Below the pieces are notes generated by a model, which was not told the DNA's origin, made no database searches, and saw only the letters and a program-made list of their open reading frames with translations. The position numbers and the translations under genes were made by a program. A stretch of DNA of 64,000 nucleotides from Bifidobacterium sp. ESL0790 (GTDB taxonomy: Bacteria; Actinomycetota; Actinomycetes; Actinomycetales; Bifidobacteriaceae): contig NZ_CP113915.1 of the NCBI RefSeq assembly GCF_029395435.1, positions 1,674,001 through 1,738,000 on the forward strand, written 5' to 3'. Positions 36,350-44,282 of this stretch are shown one piece after another (within the stretch, counting starts at the first letter, position 1; the number at the start of each line of letters is the position of its first letter).

Positions 36350-36853
36350 TCAGAGCGACTCGACGGCCTTTCGGACGGCGTCGTAGTCGGGCTCGTCGTG
36401 AATCTCGGCGACCTGCTGGGTGTAGGCCACCTTGCCGTCCGCGTCGATGACCACGACCGCGCGCGAAAGCAGGCCGCGCATGCCACCGTCGGCGATGGTC
36501 ACGCCGTAGTCCTCGCCGAACGAGGAGCGGAAGACGGAGCCAGTGACGACGTTCTCGATGCCCTCGGCGCCGCAGAAGCGGGCCTGGGCGAACGGCAGGT
36601 CCTTGGAGACGCAGACCACGGTGACGCCGTCCAGGTCCTCGGCCATCTTGTTGAACTTGCGCACCGACATCGAGCAGGTGGCCGTGTCGAGCGAGGGGAA
36701 GATGTTGAGGATGACCTTGCGGCCGGCGAACTTGTCGAGGCCGAAGTCGTTGAGATCGCCATCGGCGATGGAGAAGGCCGGGGCCGCAGAGCCGACGGCG
36801 GGGAGATTTCCTACGGTGCGAGTGGGCGCACCACCCAAAGTAATTTGTGCCAT
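36350..36853 (-). CDS. tpx: thiol peroxidase, atypical 2-Cys peroxiredoxin
   Basis: Reduces hydrogen peroxide and alkyl hydroperoxides, taking electrons from thioredoxin. 167 residues, the normal Tpx length, with the peroxidatic Cys60 in the family motif LDTATCSMSVRKFN and the resolving Cys94 in QARFCGAEGIENV. N-terminal GNLPAVGSAAPAFSI is typical. The Shine-Dalgarno before the ATG is weak. The gene stands alone, with palindromic repeats on its downstream side and other repeats upstream. Confidence 0.95.
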   Translation of the reverse strand: MAQITLGGAPTRTVGNLPAVGSAAPAFSIADGDLNDFGLDKFAGRKVILNIFPSLDTATCSMSVRKFNKMAEDLDGVTVVCVSKDLPFAQARFCGAEGIENVVTGSVFRSSFGEDYGVTIADGGMRGLLSRAVVVIDADGKVAYTQQVAEIHDEPDYDAVRKAVESL

Positions 36854-37309
36854 ATAGCCATGGTGTCACAGCGCGCCGTGAAACACCACCGTTTTGCGCC
36901 CACCGGCGATAAATTACACGACTTCGACGGCGGGAAACGAATACAAAGCCGTACAGAATTATCCGATGTATGCCGCCGAAACCGGTTAACGGCAGAAAAC
37001 GAATAATTCTGACGCAAACTATATCCAAAATCTGCCATCGAAGGATTGAGGCGGCAAGCGGTACCACCACCTACGCCGGCACCACCAATATGCCGGGATA
37101 CCGGCCAGAATGTGTGTCTGCTTTGGGTTATAGGCCAGAAAACGTGTCTGTTTTTGGAGGTGTGGGGTGTTGTTTCGTATGGCCTGACTGGTGTTTGAGA
37201 TACAGGGGCCGCAATCTCGGGGTCGGCCAGAATATGCCGCCGCCACACCCGTCAACGCGCATAACAAAAGCCCGGAACCTTGCGATCCCGGGCCTCTAAG
37301 CGTTAAGAA
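36854..37309. other. repeat-containing gap between tpx and the bS22 gene
   Basis: No gene seen. A palindrome framed by GGCAGA and TCTGCC lies at 36991-37036. GGCCAGAA repeats at 37103 and 37133 (30-bp period: GGCCAGAATGTGTGTCTGC and GGCCAGAAAACGTGTCTGT), with a third partial copy near 37221. The bS22 terminator is at 37269-37295. Confidence 0.6.
37269..37295 (-). terminator. terminator after the bS22 gene
   Basis: Minus strand GGCCCGGG and CCGGGCT arms followed by TTTTGTT, 15 nt after the bS22 stop codon. Confidence 0.75.
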
Positions 37310-37399
37310 CTACTTGCGCTGATGACGAGTCTTACGCAGCAGTTTGCGGTGCTTCTTCTTGCTCATCCGCTTGCGGCGCTTCTTGATGACGGAACCCAT
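37310..37399 (-). CDS. 30S ribosomal protein bS22-like (AURKAIP1/COX24 domain)
   Basis: A 29-residue, extremely basic protein: it begins [19 protein letters not shown] and ends RKTRHQRK. This matches the short actinobacterial AURKAIP1/COX24-domain proteins, one of which was identified as the extra small-subunit protein bS22 in mycobacterial ribosomes. The ATG has GGAGG at 6 nt and the gene ends in a good terminator, so it looks like a real single-gene unit. It is too small for most gene finders. A ribosomal role here is by similarity. Confidence 0.9.
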   Translation of the reverse strand: MGSVIKKRRKRMSKKKHRKLLRKTRHQRK

Positions 37400-37515
37400 C
37401 TGAAGCCTCCATTCCTTGACTGTAAGTGTGCAACTTGCCCAATGATACACTGCCAAGCCGACTTAAAACGCCATCGACCGACAAAACCAACTCACCGAAA
37501 CCGAGCGCGCCCGGC

Positions 37516-38124
37516 TCAGAGCGGGAACTTCTGGTAGAAGCGCAGCACCGAATCCTTCGGACCGGTGGCTTGGAAGACGACGCTGTCGTTGCGCCAGATC
37601 GCCGTGGCCTCCTTGCCCTTCTTGTCGGTGGTCTTGACCATATAGCTGCCCGTGGCGTTGCCGGAGACCTTCACGTCGCCGCTGGCCACGTCCTCGCCGT
37701 TGAGCGCCTTGACCAACGCGTCGTACTGGCCGTTCGCGCCGTCGCCGCTGGGCCACTGCGCCACCTTGAGGCTGACGTTCTTGGCCGAGTCGCCGGTGGA
37801 ATAGGTCAACGTGTATTCCTCGAGCGGGGAGGCGGAGGTCCAGTCCGCGCTGGGCCCGGCGTCGATGCGGGCGAAGTTGAGCACGCTGTCGGGCATGGCC
37901 TTGAGCAGCGCCGAGGCGTCCTGCGGAAGGTCTTTGGCCTTGATGCTCGGCGTGGTGGGCTGCGACTTGGAGGATTGCGCCTGTTGGTCGCGCGAACCGT
38001 TGTGGTTCATCGCCCAACCAGGCCAGACGAAAGCGGAGAGCAGCACCAGTGCAATCACCACCGCCGCACTGACGATGACCGCGATGAGCTTGCCGTGGGA
38101 GGAGGATTTTTGAACGTTTGACAT
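37516..38124 (-). CDS. membrane-anchored protein of unknown function
   Basis: 202 residues from ATG 38124. A short cytoplasmic start (MSNVQKSSSHGK), one helix (LIAVIVSAAVVIALVLLSAF), a Ser/Gln/Lys linker, then a soluble extracellular domain of about 135 residues ending FYQKFPL. The domain resembles no family I can name; it has a beta-sheet look (EEYTLTYSTGDSAKNVSLKV, SYMVKTTDKKGKEATAIW). The codons between 38226 and 38124 are excluded because they add no plausible sequence. No Shine-Dalgarno was found, so it may be translated from a leaderless transcript. Confidence 0.75.
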   Translation of the reverse strand: MSNVQKSSSHGKLIAVIVSAAVVIALVLLSAFVWPGWAMNHNGSRDQQAQSSKSQPTTPSIKAKDLPQDASALLKAMPDSVLNFARIDAGPSADWTSASPLEEYTLTYSTGDSAKNVSLKVAQWPSGDGANGQYDALVKALNGEDVASGDVKVSGNATGSYMVKTTDKKGKEATAIWRNDSVVFQATGPKDSVLRFYQKFPL

Positions 38125-38290
38125 AGTAGTGATTATTTCACACTGGGCTGACGCTTGACCACCTTGCAACATGGCCGTTGCGCGGGTGTCGAAGTGCATT
38201 ACGGGGCGGCTGGATTTGCCATGCACCTTATAGCCATATATCTAGTTAATAGGTATGTTAAGCTCCGACTTTTGCGCTTTATACCGAAAG

Positions 38291-38376
38291 GACGCACACC
38301 CAAATCCATGGTTACCAAAAGATACCATGGAAATACGTACGGTATCTTTTGGTAACCACCCTTTTGGGTGTGCGTC
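38291..38376. repeat. 86-bp near-perfect palindrome upstream of radA
   Basis: GACGCACACCCAAA (38291-38304) pairs perfectly with 38363-38376, and GGTTACCAAAAGATACC (38310-38326) with 38341-38357. The two stems are separated by a 5/5-nt internal loop, and the apex is 14 nt. It ends 131 nt before the radA start. It could be a cruciform, a strong RNA hairpin or the remnant of a small inverted-repeat element. Confidence 0.88.
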
Positions 38377-38507
38377 GTCGGCGCCAAGAGGTTTGCCGTC
38401 GATTCCGAACGTCCGATTTTCGCCGCTGTCCATATATATCCGCGTATATCCATGCATATCCACAAGACGACTTGCCTTTGTCAGCCAAACTCGGTAGCGT
38501 CGGCCTC

Positions 38508-39932
38508 ATGGCAAAGAATTCGACACAGTATGTCTGCTCGGAGTGCGGCTGGAACGGCGTGAAATGGTATGGCCGCTGCCCTGAATGCGGCCAATGGGGC
38601 ACGGTCGAGGAGTTCCACGAGGCACGCCCCGCCACGGCGAGCCGCACGGCAGCGCCCGGGCGCACCTCACGCACCCAAGCCAGTTCCGGCGTGGTGGCCG
38701 GCAGCGCCGCGGCCAAGCCGATCACCGAGATCTCCACCGAAAGCACCACGCGCATCCCCACCGGTTTCGAGGAGTTCGACCGTGTGCTCGGCGGTGGCAT
38801 CGTGCCGGGTTCGGTGGTGCTGGTAGCGGGCGAGCCGGGCATCGGCAAATCGACCCTGCTCTTGGAGACGGCCGGCAATGTGGCACGGAACCATCCCAAG
38901 AAATCCGTCCTTTATATCTCCGGCGAGGAATCGCAGGCGCAGGTGCGTATGCGAGCCTCCCGCATCAACGCGCTCGAGGAGAACCTGTTGCTCGCCGCCA
39001 CCACCGACCTCGCCACGGTCCTGGCCTTGATCGAGCAGGAGAAGCCAAGCCTCGCCATCGTCGATTCGGCGCAGACCATCGTCTCGCAGGACGTCGATGG
39101 CATCTCCGGCGGCTCCACGCAGGTGCGCGAAGTGGCCAGCGCCCTGATCGACACCGCCAAAACGCTTGACATCCCGGTGATGCTGGTCGGCCACGTCACC
39201 AAGGACGGCTCCATCGCCGGCCCGCGCACGCTCGAGCACCTGGTGGACGTGGTCTGCCAGTTCGAGGGCGACTCGCAGACGGCGCTGCGCATGCTCCACG
39301 CGGCCAAGAACCGCTTCGGCCCCACCGACGAGGTGGGCTGCTTCGACATGAGCGGCGAGGGCATCGAGGAGGTCACCGACCCCTCGGGCCTCTTCCTCTC
39401 CACCGAGGACGCGCCAGTTGAGGGCACCTGCGTCACGTTCACGCTCGACGGCCACCGCAGCCTGCCGATCGAGGTGCAGGCGCTGGTGACCAAATCCGTG
39501 CTGCCCACCCCGCGCCGCAACACCAACGGCATCGATTCCAACAGGCTCGCCATGCTTTCGGCCGTGCTCTACCGTCACGGGCGCGTGAACCTCCTGGCCA
39601 ACGACCTCTACGTCTCCACCATCGCCGGCGGACTCGCCAAGGAGCCCTCGTGCGACCTGGCCATCGTGGCCGCCCTGGCCAGCGCCGCCACCAGCAAGCC
39701 CATCCCCCGCACCACCTGCGCCATGGGCGAGATCAGCCTCACCGGCCAGGTGCGCCCCGTCCCCCAGCTCTCCCACCGTCTGAACGAGGCCGCGCGTCTG
39801 GGCTTCACCCGCGCCGTGGTGCCCGCCCATCGCGGCCGCCGCGCCATCAAGGCGGTCAAAGGTTTGCAGATCGTGGAGGTCTCGTCCCTGCGCGATGCCC
39901 TTGACGCGATGGGAGTCTCGAAGGGCCGGTAG
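38508..39932 (+). CDS. radA: DNA repair protein RadA
   Basis: RecA-like helicase that promotes branch migration in recombinational repair. 474 residues: a four-cysteine zinc finger (Cys10, 13, 24, 27 in CSECGWNGVKWYGRCPECG), a RecA core with Walker A AGEPGIGKSTLLLE, the RadA signature AAKNRFGPTDEVGCFDM, and a C-terminal Lon-like domain (SCDLAIVAALASAATSKPIP, PAHRGRRAIKAVKG). ATG 38508 is set by the zinc finger; the frame stays open upstream through the palindrome. No clear ribosome site. Confidence 0.95.
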   Translation: MAKNSTQYVCSECGWNGVKWYGRCPECGQWGTVEEFHEARPATASRTAAPGRTSRTQASSGVVAGSAAAKPITEISTESTTRIPTGFEEFDRVLGGGIVPGSVVLVAGEPGIGKSTLLLETAGNVARNHPKKSVLYISGEESQAQVRMRASRINALEENLLLAATTDLATVLALIEQEKPSLAIVDSAQTIVSQDVDGISGGSTQVREVASALIDTAKTLDIPVMLVGHVTKDGSIAGPRTLEHLVDVVCQFEGDSQTALRMLHAAKNRFGPTDEVGCFDMSGEGIEEVTDPSGLFLSTEDAPVEGTCVTFTLDGHRSLPIEVQALVTKSVLPTPRRNTNGIDSNRLAMLSAVLYRHGRVNLLANDLYVSTIAGGLAKEPSCDLAIVAALASAATSKPIPRTTCAMGEISLTGQVRPVPQLSHRLNEAARLGFTRAVVPAHRGRRAIKAVKGLQIVEVSSLRDALDAMGVSKGR

Positions 39933-40011
39933 CGGCAAACGGTTTCTCGGCGCTGGGCAAAGAAGACAGCGAGCAAGGCAACGACGCCTGAAATCCACCA
40001 TTCCGAAGTTA

Positions 40012-40116
40012 TTTGTAATACATTTTGTGATAAAATTAGTTATTTTATATTTTTTATCTAATTAACTGAGCATTTGTGATACAAAATGCTATTATTTTTA
40101 TATAGTATTACAAATC
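40012..40116. promoter_or_regulatory. AT-rich promoter region with palindromes upstream of surface protein 1
   Basis: ATTTGTAATAC (40012-40022) and its complement GTATTACAAAT (40106-40116) flank the region, and GCATTTGTGATACAAAATGC (40071-40090) is a palindrome between them. The stretch is far more AT-rich than its surroundings. Related boxes (TTGTATTACA, TTGCATTACAA) occur upstream of the second surface-protein gene, suggesting a shared regulator. Confidence 0.5.
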
Positions 40117-40190
40117 CACCGCAAGAGTGGATACAAACACCTCTCCCGTCCCTGGATGAAGACGGCAATCCATACAGGGAGGGATTCGCA

Positions 40191-43067
40191 TTGAGAAGCG
40201 ACACGAACAACAAGCTCATCAAAACGGCGATCGCGCTGCTCGCGGCCACGGCGATGCTGGCGGCCCCGCAGCTCGCCAGCGCGGCGACACCGCCGGTCTC
40301 ACCGCAGGTTGATGGCAGCACGGCCGCGCCCACGCAGCAAGGCGACTCGAGCCAGGCAACCGGCGAGCAGTCTGGTACGCAAACCCCAAGCAAGGATGAG
40401 CCCAGTGCTGCTCCCGCTCCAGCGTCGAAGCCCGAGACTTCACAACAGACCGACACACACCAGCAACTCGGTTCGGCCCCGCAGTCACCAGTCTCAGCTT
40501 CCGATTCGACACTTGCGCAAAGCAACCAACCAACCGTAGGTCCGCAAAGCAGTTGCAACGACTCAGGAATCACACCTTGGGGCACCAATGCCTACTGGCA
40601 TGTAGACTCTGACTGTGTGCTGCACTTTGGCGCAGTTGATACCTCCCAGCCGGCAACCCTAGGTGTAACCAGCCGAATAAGCTATGGCGAGGTGCATAGA
40701 GTGCTTCCTTGGTTTGACTGGTCTTATCACGTGCAGAAAGTAAAATTCGACTCTGCTGTCCAAGCCGCAACCAGATCAGCCTGCCTGTTTGGCGAGCTTC
40801 GAAATGTTACCGAAATTCAAAATCTAAATTTACTTGACACTAAAAATGCCACCAACCTGAAAGAGATGTTCGATGAAGACAATAAGCTGACCAGCCTAGA
40901 CCTCAGCAACTTCGACACCAGCAACGTCACCAGCATGGACAGCATGTTCGCCGACACCTGGGGGTTAACCAACCTGGACCTCAGCAACTTCAACACCAGC
41001 AAGGTCACCAACATGGGCGGCATGTTCTACGACGACTGGGGGCTGCGTAGCCTAGATATCAGCAGTTTCGATACCAGTAACGTCACAAGTATGAGTTGGG
41101 AGTTCGACGCCGATCACTTGCTTACTTTTATCCGTCTTGGGAAAGACACGACAATCAAACCCCATAATGAGCTCCCAAGTGCCATATGGACCAGCGAAGA
41201 TGGCATCTCAGGAGATCCAAGCACTGACCCCACTCCTTTCGGTACACGGTCGAAAGCCATGTGGTATAGCAAAGTTTCCATCGCGTATCTCTTCGACGGC
41301 AATGGCGCTTCGGGTGGAACTCCCGTCCCGCTGGCAGTATCTGGCAGCACATACACGGCACCAGACCGCAACTCGTTGGAAAAGACCGGTTATGAATTCT
41401 TGGGCTGGTCGGCCTCATCCGAGGCGACGGAACCCACATACCACCAAGGTGACCCTCTTACCGAATACAGCGGCAACACAGTGAGGCTATACGCGGTATG
41501 GAAAATCATTCCAGTGGCAAACATGACGGATATTACAGCGCCCAAATCCTCCGAGGGACTGAATGTAGACAACAACTCTGAAGTGACGATTACGGGGACC
41601 CTGACACCTGCCTCAGGAGCCGACGACGTATCGGTGAGCCTGCTCCCCTCTGGCAGCACCAGCGCGACTCCGTCCGACGGCAAACAAGGGACGACGACGT
41701 TCAACATGAGCGCGAACACATGGTCCGCCACGTTCCACGCCTCTGATTTCACCGACACGGCCGCCGACACAACCGGCACGGGCGTCGACTACGTCATCCG
41801 CGCCCGCCTGCACAACAGCGATGGCGACTCGGCCTACACCTACAAGACCGTGCACGTCGACATGACCGCGCCGTCGCCGAGCAACCTGGTCTCGGACCAT
41901 CAGAAAGTCACCGGAACGGCCATGTCCGCGAAGGACGGGCTGAGCGGGGTGACGCCGGCCGCCGAGCAGAACACGACCGTCACCATCACCTGGCTCGACA
42001 AGGACGGCGACGCGATCACGGCCGATACGCCGAGCGTGGTGACCAGCGCCGCCGACGGCACGTTCGAGGCGAACTGGCCGACCGACCGCAAGGCCGTGAA
42101 AGCCGGCGTGCAGGCCAAAGACACGACCGGCAACACCAGCGCCACGACCACACTGGACCTTGGCCGCCCGGCCGACCCGGATTCCACGATCAGCCCCGAA
42201 GCTCCCACCGCAACGGCGGGCGTTACCCCGACGGGCCAAGTCAGCGTGACGGGCACCGTCAGCGGCACCCACGCGGGAGACAGCGTGATCGTTCGCCTCC
42301 TGCCCTCCGGCAAGACCGCCACCGACGCCGAGGCCGGGCAAGGCATCCTCGCCGACAGCCCGACCCTCGACACCTCGACCGGCGCATGGACGGCAGACTT
42401 CCCCAACTCGGCGTTCGCCGATGAGATCGGAACCGGTACCGAGCACACGTTCTGCGCCAAGCTCCACACCGACCACAACGGTGACTCGGCCTATACCTGC
42501 CAGCAGCATAACGTCGACATGGTCGCGCCTGTGGCCACCCAGGTCACGTTCACCGCGCCCGCCGGCTCCGCGAGCGGCATGGTGACCGGCAAGGTCCTCT
42601 CCTCCGCCGACGAGACGGCCCAGCCGCACCGCGCCGCCGAGGGGCATGTGACGCTGACGCTCGCCTGGTTCGACGCCGACGGGCAGCCATTGACGACGCC
42701 GGGTACGCTCAGCCGTGGCGGCACGCCGTTGACCACGACCGCCACCAGCCAGACCGACGGCACCTTCAGCGCCGAATGGCCCGCGAGCGTGCGGCTCGGC
42801 TACTACGTCACCGTCACCGCGCGGGACGGCGCCGGCAACACCAGCGCCCCCACCAGCATGATGCGCCTCGGCACACCCGCCTCCTATCAGCCTCAAGGCA
42901 GCTCAGGCCGCGGCTCCGGCAGCAACAGCGCGAACGGGAACGGCCCGAATCGGAATGGTCGCCTCTCCTCCACCGGCGCGGCCATCGCCGGGACCGCCAT
43001 GGTGGCGATCCTGATGGCGGGCATTGGCTTGGTACTCAACCGCTCCAAGGCCCATATGAGCAAATAG
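40191..43067 (+). CDS. large cell-wall surface protein with BspA repeats and Ig-like domains
   Basis: 958 residues from a TTG with GGGAGG at 8 nt. Order: signal peptide (KTAIALLAATAMLAAPQLASA), Ser/Thr/Gln-rich linker, BspA-type DUF285 leucine-rich repeats at about 207-314 (LTSLDLSNFDTSNVTSMDSM), an InlB/Flg_new B-repeat at about 364-440 (YLFDGNGASGG to LYAVWK), at least three Ig-like units at about 447-890 (NTSATTTLDLGRP closes one), a Gly/Ser/Asn linker, then LSSTG at 925, a hydrophobic helix and a basic tail. This is a sortase-type anchor with a non-canonical motif. Probable adhesin. Third-codon GC rises sharply from the LRR part to the Ig part. Confidence 0.9.
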   Translation: MRSDTNNKLIKTAIALLAATAMLAAPQLASAATPPVSPQVDGSTAAPTQQGDSSQATGEQSGTQTPSKDEPSAAPAPASKPETSQQTDTHQQLGSAPQSPVSASDSTLAQSNQPTVGPQSSCNDSGITPWGTNAYWHVDSDCVLHFGAVDTSQPATLGVTSRISYGEVHRVLPWFDWSYHVQKVKFDSAVQAATRSACLFGELRNVTEIQNLNLLDTKNATNLKEMFDEDNKLTSLDLSNFDTSNVTSMDSMFADTWGLTNLDLSNFNTSKVTNMGGMFYDDWGLRSLDISSFDTSNVTSMSWEFDADHLLTFIRLGKDTTIKPHNELPSAIWTSEDGISGDPSTDPTPFGTRSKAMWYSKVSIAYLFDGNGASGGTPVPLAVSGSTYTAPDRNSLEKTGYEFLGWSASSEATEPTYHQGDPLTEYSGNTVRLYAVWKIIPVANMTDITAPKSSEGLNVDNNSEVTITGTLTPASGADDVSVSLLPSGSTSATPSDGKQGTTTFNMSANTWSATFHASDFTDTAADTTGTGVDYVIRARLHNSDGDSAYTYKTVHVDMTAPSPSNLVSDHQKVTGTAMSAKDGLSGVTPAAEQNTTVTITWLDKDGDAITADTPSVVTSAADGTFEANWPTDRKAVKAGVQAKDTTGNTSATTTLDLGRPADPDSTISPEAPTATAGVTPTGQVSVTGTVSGTHAGDSVIVRLLPSGKTATDAEAGQGILADSPTLDTSTGAWTADFPNSAFADEIGTGTEHTFCAKLHTDHNGDSAYTCQQHNVDMVAPVATQVTFTAPAGSASGMVTGKVLSSADETAQPHRAAEGHVTLTLAWFDADGQPLTTPGTLSRGGTPLTTTATSQTDGTFSAEWPASVRLGYYVTVTARDGAGNTSAPTSMMRLGTPASYQPQGSSGRGSGSNSANGNGPNRNGRLSSTGAAIAGTAMVAILMAGIGLVLNRSKAHMSK

Positions 43068-43087
43068 AAATAGCCGATAATTCAATA

Positions 43088-43134
43088 TAAAAGGTGAGGG
43101 TCCACGAGTTATCTCCATGGCCCCTCACCTTTTA
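43088..43134 (+). terminator. terminator after surface protein 1
   Basis: TAAAAGGTGAGGG and CCCTCACCTTTTA form a perfect 13-bp stem with a U-rich 3' arm, 20 nt after the stop. Confidence 0.85.
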
Positions 43135-43363
43135 TCAATCGTCTTTGCCGTCGTCCATTTCGTGTTGCCATTGCCCTCGTCTACGTCATTGCGTATCCGA
43201 AATATCCTGGTACCAGATTTACGTATCGACGCCATCCACGCCACCTCCGCGACGCGACCTCGGATCCATCGGTACCGCAATCCAATTACCATTGAATCCT
43301 GTGATTGAGGCTTGGGACGACCCCGCGCTTCCACCCGAACAAAAGACGAAGGACGGCAGAACA

Positions 43364-43933
43364 ATGAGCGTTGCATTTGAGGATATGAGCGAGTACGCAC
43401 AGCGTGTGGTGACGGCGCTGGGTCTCGAGGAACATCCCGAAGGCGGATGGTACCGGCAGACCTGGCTGAGCGAACAGGCCGCGGCGGGCGTGGCGACACG
43501 GCAGGGCACGGAAGCCGACCCCAAGGCGTTGAAGGCGATGAAGGCCACCGAAGGCCGTCCGCTGGCCTCGCTGATTTACTTCCTGCTGGCCGAGGGCGAC
43601 GCGAGCGCCTGGCACAAGGTAGATGCCACGGAGATCTGGCTCTGGCACGGCCCGGCCACCGTCGGCCTTGAGCTGGGCGGCTACGGCGACGCCCCGGCCG
43701 ACGAGGACGGACGCACGCTCTACGCGCTCGGGCAGGGCCTCGCCCCGGCGAATCCAGCACAGGCAGACGCGGCACAGCCAGAAGCCGCAACGCCCGACGC
43801 ATCATCGGCGCCCATCGGCCAGGTGGTCATCCCCGAAGGCTGCTGGCAGCGCACAGTGCCCGGCAAGGGAGACGCGCTGGTCTCCTGCGTGGTGAGCCCC
43901 GGATTCACCTTCGACGGCTTCACCCTCGAGTAA
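43364..43933 (+). CDS. cupin_5 (DUF985) family protein
   Basis: 189 residues with the DUF985 cupin pattern: GLEEHPEGGWYRQTW, ASLIYFLLAEGDASAWHKVD with a metal-type His, EIWLWHGPATVGLEL, and the C-terminal VIPEGCWQRTVPGKGDALVS and SPGFTFDGFTLE. The family is structurally a double-stranded beta-helix, sometimes described as sugar-epimerase-like, without settled function. An Ala/Pro/Asp-rich insert at about 125-155 is unusual. ATG 43364 has AAGGA at about 10 nt. It sits between the two surface-protein genes but shows no sign of cotranscription with the first, which has its own terminator. Confidence 0.88.
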   Translation: MSVAFEDMSEYAQRVVTALGLEEHPEGGWYRQTWLSEQAAAGVATRQGTEADPKALKAMKATEGRPLASLIYFLLAEGDASAWHKVDATEIWLWHGPATVGLELGGYGDAPADEDGRTLYALGQGLAPANPAQADAAQPEAATPDASSAPIGQVVIPEGCWQRTVPGKGDALVSCVVSPGFTFDGFTLE

Positions 43934-44191
43934 GAAACGAAGCCAAACCGAAGTCGAGCAAACAACGGCGGCAAAGTGCACGGAATCGTCTTGACGTGCG
44001 TTTCGCCGTCATGAGTGTCTAGTATCAAAAACCACTTAATCGTAGTCTCAAAGAAGAGTGCTGTAGCGATTCAAATCATGGCATTCGATAATCAGACCAA
44101 TGAACCAGCGACGGCATAATCGCAAAACCTTTCACAGAAAAATAGTCAATTCGACACCCAATGTGAATTATTTCCGCCACATCTTATATGG

Positions 44192-44218
44192 TTGTATTAC
44201 ATGTGAATTGCATTACAA
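44192..44218 (+). promoter_or_regulatory. TTGTATTACA-type boxes upstream of surface protein 2
   Basis: TTGTATTACA at 44192 and TTGCATTACAA at 44209, 17 nt apart, about 65-90 nt before the start codon. They resemble the ATTTGTAATAC/GTATTACAAAT boxes before surface protein 1. The rest of the 349-base gap from 43934 shows nothing else. Confidence 0.4.
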
Positions 44219-44282
44219 AAGACAGCGCCATGTCTTAATGACCACATGCATGCTCCAGAAGAGCGGAGAGGAAACAAGGACA

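Noticed and set aside
40191..43067. Canonical LPXTG anchor in the surface proteins
   Set aside because: The motif reads LSSTG in both, so only a variant sorting signal can be claimed.
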